Shown: positions 7,822-11,564 of the stretch, piece by piece
Numbering within the stretch: the stretch's first letter is position 1
How the letters are laid out: the number at the start of each line of letters is the position of its first letter
DNA from: Thermodesulfobacteriota bacterium
GTDB taxonomy: Bacteria; Desulfobacterota; SM23-61
Reading direction: 5' to 3'
Assembly (NCBI GenBank): GCA_030018715.1
Contig: JASEHN010000054.1
Location: 1-11,564, forward strand
DNA: 11,564 nucleotides
The notes under the pieces: generated by a model
Seen by the model: only the letters and a program-made list of their open reading frames with translations
The model's database searches: none
Told to the model about the DNA's origin: nothing
Position numbers and translations under genes: made by a program

Positions 7822-7992
7822 TTATGGACAAAATATCTGGATTAGCTCTTGAACGTCTTCGACTTCCTCTATCGATTCTATGCTGCGGATGGCTTCTTGA
7901 ATCGACTCTTCCGGCAGGACCAACTTGGCGCAATCCCTAAACTTCTGATGGAGTTCCTCACGGGTTAGGAAGGGTTTCATTAATTTTTTCAT
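7822..7992 (-). pseudogene. 56-codon ORF resembling the extreme C-terminus of MmgE/PrpD-family proteins
   Basis: An intact minus-strand frame of 56 codons runs from ATG (7992-7990) to TAA (7824-7822). From residue 6 onward it (PFLTREELHQKFRDCAKLVL, then a Glu/Ile-rich EEVEDVQELIQIF end) resembles the last roughly 50 residues of MmgE/PrpD proteins (2-methylcitrate dehydratase-like, usually about 450 residues): a P-x-T-x-E-E-L...KFR-x-C-A segment followed by an IE-x-(I/L)-EEVEDV-x-EL helix. I recognise this from memory of the family; no alignment was run. The rest of the family fold is absent, so it is most simply a gene remnant. However, its ATG overlaps the antiporter stop as ATGA, which could allow translation as a small helical protein. 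An in-frame stop at 8023-8025 shows the frame does not continue upstream. Confidence 0.55.
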
Positions 7993-9728
7993 GGAAGAAC
8001 TTCTCTGCGCTCCATCAGGTTTTTAATTTCTCTTTCCATGCTTGTCTGAAATCCCTTTTTCAATGAATCAGAGATGATCCTGGCCATTTGACTTGCGGCA
8101 TGAAGCCTGGGGATAAATACAAAATCAGCCCCTTCCCTATAAAGCTCGATTGCGGCCTGGATCGAATTCGCTGTAACCATTACCTGGGTTATGGGACAGA
8201 GGCGTTTTATCATGCGCATAAGTTTAAGGTTTGTAGTTCCCCGCAAGACTGAATCCTCTATTGAAGAAACGACAACCTTCGCATCTTCAATGTGCGCATG
8301 CTGGAGGGTGTCCAAGCTGGAGATATCGCCATAGATGCATTTTATAGAACGCCGGTTTAACTCATCGTAGACCTGCGGATTAAAGTCAATCACCATGATC
8401 TCGTCTGTTATCTTCTTATCCGCGGTTCCCGCAGCCTGCGACTCCAGCTCGTACAGGATCGAGCTGGCCTCCCGGAAAAAACCGAGAAAGATGATACTCC
8501 GATGTTTCTCCTCCCCGTCCTGGCTATCCGGTGTATCCTGAATGTCCTTCATTCCTATTTTTCTCAGAAATTTGGACAAATTTTCTTGAATCTCATGATT
8601 GTAATTAATCATATAGGTGGAAAGAACCGAAGTTATGGCAAACATGAAAATGAATATGCCGACCACTTGAGAATTAATATGGTTCAGCGCAAGCCCCAGG
8701 GAGGCGATTACCAGAGAAAATTCACTCATCTGAGCAAGGTTAAGGGATGGAATCAGGCTGCCCCGCAGACCGTTTTTTAAAGAATACAAAATCGGAAAGA
8801 TGGAAAGAAATCGAGTGGCAATCAGAAAAACCGATGCGCCTGCCGCATAAATTAAAAGAGAGATTGTAGGCTTGGGGATTTGCAAGCCCAATCCCACAAA
8901 GAAAAGGGTTACAAAAAAATCGCGGATATTGATGACCTTGGCAATTACATCAATATTGTATGGAAATGTTGACAGGCTTACTCCGGCGATCAATGCTCCC
9001 ATTTCCCGCGAGAGCCCTATGGCCCCGGCAATCCCACTAATAAGAAAACACCAGGCCACGGCGGTGACCAGTAATAATTCCGGGATTTTGGCTATAAATT
9101 CGAAAACCCGCGGCAGGAGATACTTGCTCGCCGCTATACTGAAAATAACCAACCCGAAGCCTTTTATGAAGGATTTAACAATCGTGATTACTTCCGGGTT
9201 CAGCAAGTTGGGCTGAATGGCCAGGAAAAGAATGGCCCAGATATCCTGGAAGATCAAAATCCCCAGGGTGATACGGCCGGGAAGAGTGCTCAGTTCGAAT
9301 TTGTCGTAAAGCAGTTTTACGACAATCATGGTGCTGCTTAAGGCCATCCCTACCGCTAAATAAAGCGCGTCAAATTTGCCGCCGCCGATTTCAAAACCGA
9401 GAAATAAGGAAAATCCTAGACCCAGCACCACGCATATCAAAAATTGAGATATCCCTGAGATTATTAAAGATCTCCCGGAGGCAATTAATTTTTTGAGGTC
9501 GATCTCTAAGCCGATGATGAAGAGGAGCAGAATCAAACCTATCTCCGATATCAGTTTGATACTCTCCTTATCTTTCACCCAGCCGAAGCCGATTTCCGGC
9601 CCGATGATGATCCCGGCCACAAGGTAGGCCAATAACAATGGCTGCTTCAAGGCTTTGGCCAGCAAAGCAACAGCGGTGGCAACGACAATCGACAGGCCGA
9701 TATTTGCGAGGAGATCGACTTCATGCAT
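7989..9728 (-). CDS. CPA2-family cation:proton antiporter with TrkA-N-like cytoplasmic domain (Kef/Ybal-like)
   Basis: This 579-residue inner-membrane protein should exchange K+ or Na+ for protons. Residues about 5-375 form some 12 hydrophobic helices of the Na+/H+ exchanger fold: LAYLVAGIIIGPEIGFG at 33-49, IGLILLLFIIGLEIDL at 63-78, FQD at 160-162 (D162 is the transport-site aspartate position of KefC-like proteins), and LSREMGALIAGVSLS at 239-253. After a polar linker (about 385-408), residues 410-560 resemble a TrkA-N regulatory domain: IIFLGFFREAS near 412-422, VID at 446-448 and YGDIS at 466-470. The usual GxGxxG loop is degenerate (G416-F-F-R-E-A421), so nucleotide binding may be altered. 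No clear Shine-Dalgarno precedes the ATG, but the next in-frame Met is residue 128, inside the membrane domain. The gene stands alone apart from the small ORF at its 3' end. Confidence 0.92.
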   Translation of the reverse strand: MHEVDLLANIGLSIVVATAVALLAKALKQPLLLAYLVAGIIIGPEIGFGWVKDKESIKLISEIGLILLLFIIGLEIDLKKLIASGRSLIISGISQFLICVVLGLGFSLFLGFEIGGGKFDALYLAVGMALSSTMIVVKLLYDKFELSTLPGRITLGILIFQDIWAILFLAIQPNLLNPEVITIVKSFIKGFGLVIFSIAASKYLLPRVFEFIAKIPELLLVTAVAWCFLISGIAGAIGLSREMGALIAGVSLSTFPYNIDVIAKVINIRDFFVTLFFVGLGLQIPKPTISLLIYAAGASVFLIATRFLSIFPILYSLKNGLRGSLIPSLNLAQMSEFSLVIASLGLALNHINSQVVGIFIFMFAITSVLSTYMINYNHEIQENLSKFLRKIGMKDIQDTPDSQDGEEKHRSIIFLGFFREASSILYELESQAAGTADKKITDEIMVIDFNPQVYDELNRRSIKCIYGDISSLDTLQHAHIEDAKVVVSSIEDSVLRGTTNLKLMRMIKRLCPITQVMVTANSIQAAIELYREGADFVFIPRLHAASQMARIISDSLKKGFQTSMEREIKNLMERREVLP

Positions 9729-9779
9729 AAAGATGCCCGGCGGCGAAAATATTTTTTTGTTGGTTCAAACTCAAATGAG

Positions 9780-9808
9780 AAAATAGACCAAATTTCCTGG
9801 TAATGCAA
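9780..9808 (-). promoter_or_regulatory. Candidate sigma-70 promoter for the antiporter gene
   Basis: On the minus strand, TTGCAT (9808-9803) and TATTTT (9785-9780) are separated by 17 bases, which would start transcription near 9773 with a leader of about 45 bases. The boxes match consensus only in part (four of six at each), and AT-rich DNA gives such matches by chance. Its position and orientation are right for the antiporter. Confidence 0.35.
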
Positions 9809-9834
9809 TAAAAAAGGGCTTACGATATTTCCCC

Positions 9835-9846
9835 GGAATTAATTCC
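9835..9846. promoter_or_regulatory. Perfect 12-bp palindrome between the divergent promoters (possible operator)
   Basis: GGAATTAATTCC reads identically on both strands. It lies between the two outward-facing candidate -35 boxes (9808 on the left, 9863 on the right), a suitable place for a dimeric regulator controlling one or both genes. No regulator gene is in the window and I do not recognise the site. It has no extension beyond 12 bp. Confidence 0.35.
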
Positions 9847-9862
9847 TCCGCAACCGCCAAAC

Positions 9863-9891
9863 TTGACTGGATAGAGCGTCTCGCATATAAT
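9863..9891 (+). promoter_or_regulatory. Near-consensus sigma-70 promoter for the thiolase gene
   Basis: TTGACT at 9863-9868 (five of six consensus) and a perfect TATAAT at 9886-9891 are separated by exactly 17 bases. Transcription should start near 9898, giving a leader of about 95 bases before the thiolase start at 9994. This is the strongest promoter I see in the window, and it suggests housekeeping-sigma expression of the thiolase. Confidence 0.72.
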
Positions 9892-9903
9892 GCCTTTCAC
9901 CAG

Positions 9904-9928
9904 AGGAGAATTTTAGGGGTATTCTCTT
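9904..9928 (+). promoter_or_regulatory. Inverted repeat in the thiolase 5' leader
   Basis: AGGAGAAT at 9904-9911 pairs with ATTCTCTT at 9921-9928 (six Watson-Crick pairs nearest the loop, then one G-U and one A-U) around a 9-base loop. It begins a few bases after the predicted transcription start, so it could be an operator half-site pair or a small leader hairpin. It lacks a T-tract and is not a terminator. Confidence 0.25.
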
Positions 9929-9977
9929 GTAGCTCGTATCTCAAGGGGATTTCAGGAGAAGACGAAATTCAAGGAAC

Positions 9978-9984
9978 AAGGAGG
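9978..9984 (+). promoter_or_regulatory. Strong ribosome binding site that sets the thiolase start at 9994
   Basis: AAGGAGG at 9978-9984 abuts an ATG at 9985, leaving no spacer. It is 9 bases from the second in-frame ATG at 9994, an ordinary distance. The protein then begins MPEAVIVEAVRTP, a usual thiolase start, so 9994 is preferred over 9985. Confidence 0.75.
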
Positions 9985-9993
9985 ATGGAATTC

Positions 9994-11217
9994 ATGCCGG
10001 AAGCTGTCATTGTGGAAGCAGTACGCACCCCCATTGGACGCCACGGAGGGGTTTTGAAATTGGTTCGACCTGACGACCTGGCCGCTTTGGTGCTTTCTGA
10101 AGTTGTCAAGCGCGCCAAAGTGGATCCGGCGCTGGTCGAGGAAGTCTACCTGGGCTGCGCCAACCAGGCCGGAGAAGACAACCGGGACGTCGCCCGCATG
10201 GCCCTGCTGCTCGCGGGCTACCCCATCGCGGTCGGAGGAGTAACCTTCAACCGCTTGTGCGCCTCCGGGCTTACCGCCCTTAATGCCGCCGCCCGGGCGA
10301 TTAAGGTCGGAGAGGGGGAGGTGTACGTCGCTGGAGGCGTCGAATGCATGACCCGCGCCCCCTACGTCATGGCCAAAACTTACCCGGAATGGGCTTTCGG
10401 CAACGTGACCATGTACGACACCACCATCGGCTGGCGATTTCCCAACCCCAGGATGAAAGAGAAGTACGGCGTCGATTCCATGGGAGAAACGGCGGAGAAC
10501 GTCTATGAACTCACCTGCGCCATCTCGCGGGAAGAGCAAGACCGTTTCTCGCTGGAGAGCCACCAGCGGGCGGTAGCAGCCATCGATTCCGGAAAATTTG
10601 CCGGGGAGATCGTTCCCGTGCCTGTCACTCAGCGGGGGAAAGATCCGATATTGGTCAGCCGAGACGAACACCCGCGGGGGGATACATCGATGGAAGCCCT
10701 CGCCAAACTCCGCCCGGCCTTCCGCACAGGAGGAACGGTCACTGCCGGAAACTCTTCGGGCATCAACGACGGGGCGGCGGCGGTTCTCCTGATGAGCGAT
10801 AAGAAGGCCCGCGAATTGGGCCTAAATCCGCTGGCCCGGGTGGTCTGCTCTGCCGCCGCCGGAGTGGAGCCCCGGGTCATGGGCTTAGGGCCGATCTTCG
10901 CCGTGCGCAAGGCGCTCGCCCGGGCCGGGTTGACCCTCGAACAGATCGGCCTAATCGAGCTAAATGAGGCCTTCGCCGTCCAGGCGCTCGCCGTGATGAA
11001 AGAACTGGGCTTACGCCACGAGATCACCAACGTCAACGGCGGGGCCATCGCCCTGGGGCACCCGCTGGGATGCAGTGGAGCACGCTTGGTAACCACCCTA
11101 ATTCACGAGATGCGCCGCCGCGCGCCCAGGGAGAAAAAGCCATATTACGGATTAGCCACGCTATGCGTGGGCGTGGGTCAAGGAGAAGCGACCATCTTCG
11201 AGTGGATTGCAGACTAA
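9994..11217 (+). CDS. Thiolase (acetyl-CoA C-acyltransferase, PcaF/AtoB type)
   Basis: This 407-residue, apparently complete cytoplasmic enzyme catalyses CoA-dependent cleavage of a 3-ketoacyl-CoA to acetyl-CoA plus a shortened acyl-CoA, or the reverse condensation. Counting from the ATG at 9994, the nucleophile is C89 in NRLCASGLTALN, the same number as in classical bacterial thiolase. N324 lies in LNEAFA, H356 in GHPLGCSGAR, and the second catalytic cysteine C391 in LCVGVGQGEA. The segment MYDTTIGWRFPNPRM and the following YGVDSMGETAENV resemble beta-ketoadipyl-CoA thiolases (PcaF/PaaJ), so a dicarboxylic or aromatic-derived substrate is possible. No pathway neighbour is present to decide. 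Its GC-rich codons contrast strongly with the exopolysaccharide genes to the left, suggesting a different history. It has its own promoter and no operon partner before the integrase remnant. Confidence 0.95.
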   Translation: MPEAVIVEAVRTPIGRHGGVLKLVRPDDLAALVLSEVVKRAKVDPALVEEVYLGCANQAGEDNRDVARMALLLAGYPIAVGGVTFNRLCASGLTALNAAARAIKVGEGEVYVAGGVECMTRAPYVMAKTYPEWAFGNVTMYDTTIGWRFPNPRMKEKYGVDSMGETAENVYELTCAISREEQDRFSLESHQRAVAAIDSGKFAGEIVPVPVTQRGKDPILVSRDEHPRGDTSMEALAKLRPAFRTGGTVTAGNSSGINDGAAAVLLMSDKKARELGLNPLARVVCSAAAGVEPRVMGLGPIFAVRKALARAGLTLEQIGLIELNEAFAVQALAVMKELGLRHEITNVNGGAIALGHPLGCSGARLVTTLIHEMRRRAPREKKPYYGLATLCVGVGQGEATIFEWIAD

Positions 11218-11279
11218 AAATTGAAAAAGGCCTCTCTTTTACGGATACGCAGACGGACGGGGGTGTCTTAAGGAGAGTT

Positions 11280-11549
11280 TTAGGGGTGCCTATTACCAAG
11301 AACAACACCTCGGGGGTGGTCCCGATCAATGAAAAGCCCTATAGAAACCTCTCGGAGATTCCCCAGAAGTCAGGCTATGTTTTCGGGAATGGGAACGGCG
11401 GGCACATCGGGGACATCAAGCATAGCTTCACTTCGGCATGTAGGAAGGCGGGTATTTCGGATTGCCGGTTCCACGACCTACGGCACTATGCCGAGTCCTG
11501 GATTATGCCGAGTACTCTCGATCAAAGAAGCTCGAACGTCCGAAAATAG
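11280..11549 (+). pseudogene. Tyrosine recombinase (phage-type integrase) remnant
   Basis: The reading frame carries a recognisable central piece of an integrase catalytic domain. ITKNNTSGVVPINEKPYRNL resembles the beta-strand region before box II, then SGYVFGN, SFTSACRKAGI and FHDLRHYAESW follow. FHDLRH (about 11469-11486) is the HxxR box II motif. The upstream box I arginine region and the downstream HxxH/W and tyrosine segments are missing. After SWIM (to about 11507) the sequence no longer looks like an integrase, and the frame ends at TAG 11547-11549. The open frame extends left into the thiolase gene, but that part is not integrase-like. It is inactive debris of a mobile element, and no attachment site or terminal repeats are visible. 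Confidence 0.75.
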
Positions 11550-11564
11550 GGTCTCTTGTAAATT

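Noticed and set aside
8502..9216. Plus-strand open frames inside the antiporter gene (8502-8780 and 8872-9216)
   Set aside because: They are antisense to a well-supported membrane protein and show no domain, ribosome site or credible start.
9985..9993. Thiolase start at the earlier ATG (9985)
   Set aside because: The strong AAGGAGG ends directly at this ATG with no spacer, and the next ATG at 9994 gives normal spacing, a family-typical N-terminus and the nucleophile at C89.
9952..11329. Long minus-strand open frames opposite the thiolase (9952-10671, 10629-11096, 11033-11329)
   Set aside because: They lie antisense to an unmistakable thiolase, have low-complexity or family-less translations, and arise from the GC-rich codon pattern of the real gene.
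11486..11564. Continuation of the integrase in another frame after 11507
   Set aside because: An alternative frame gives a YAEYSRSKKLE stretch that faintly recalls the end of some integrases, but the match is too short and lacks the HxxH-tyrosine context.
1..11564. CRISPR array, tRNA, rRNA or complete insertion sequence
   Set aside because: No regularly spaced repeats, cloverleaf-like or conserved rRNA segments, transposase motifs or paired terminal inverted repeats were seen by eye on either strand.

Overview
The window looks like chromosomal DNA of a Gram-negative bacterium. An outer-membrane beta-barrel gene, a Tat signal peptide and Kef-type antiporter architecture all fit. The remnant of an MmgE/PrpD-like protein and the solitary thiolase resemble gene content of anaerobic, fatty- or aromatic-acid-using Desulfobacterota, but this placement is inference and no rRNA or marker gene confirms it.

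Layout. (1) Positions 1-7763, plus strand: a tightly packed, AT-rich exopolysaccharide locus. The tail of an unknown upstream gene is followed by a membrane-anchored HEAT-repeat protein, a processive family-2 glycosyltransferase, a TPR protein fused to a clan-A-like glycoside hydrolase, a Tat-exported polysaccharide deacetylase, and a TPR plus beta-barrel YaiO-type outer-membrane protein. Together they read as a Pga-like synthase-dependent system: polymerisation at the inner membrane, deacetylation in the periplasm, and export through a TPR-porin. The deacetylase and hydrolase activities, joined in one protein in classical PgaB, are here on two genes, and no PgaD or PilZ domain is seen. (2) Positions 7772-9728, minus strand: a CPA2 (Kef-type) cation:proton antiporter with a TrkA-N-like domain. 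It is followed, through an ATGA overlap, by a 56-codon ORF resembling the extreme C-terminus of MmgE/PrpD proteins. (3) Positions 9729-9984: a divergent intergenic region with a near-consensus sigma-70 promoter reading right, a weaker candidate reading left, and a perfect 12-bp palindrome between them. (4) Positions 9994-11217, plus strand: a GC-rich, complete PcaF/AtoB-type thiolase. (5) Positions 11280-11549: a decayed tyrosine-recombinase fragment.

The base composition changes sharply from the exopolysaccharide genes to the thiolase, and the two gene remnants (MmgE/PrpD-like, integrase) flank the Kef-thiolase block. This suggests a rearranged, mosaic right half. The most interesting part is the exopolysaccharide locus, with its leading HEAT-repeat membrane protein and a hydrolase that lacks any visible export signal.
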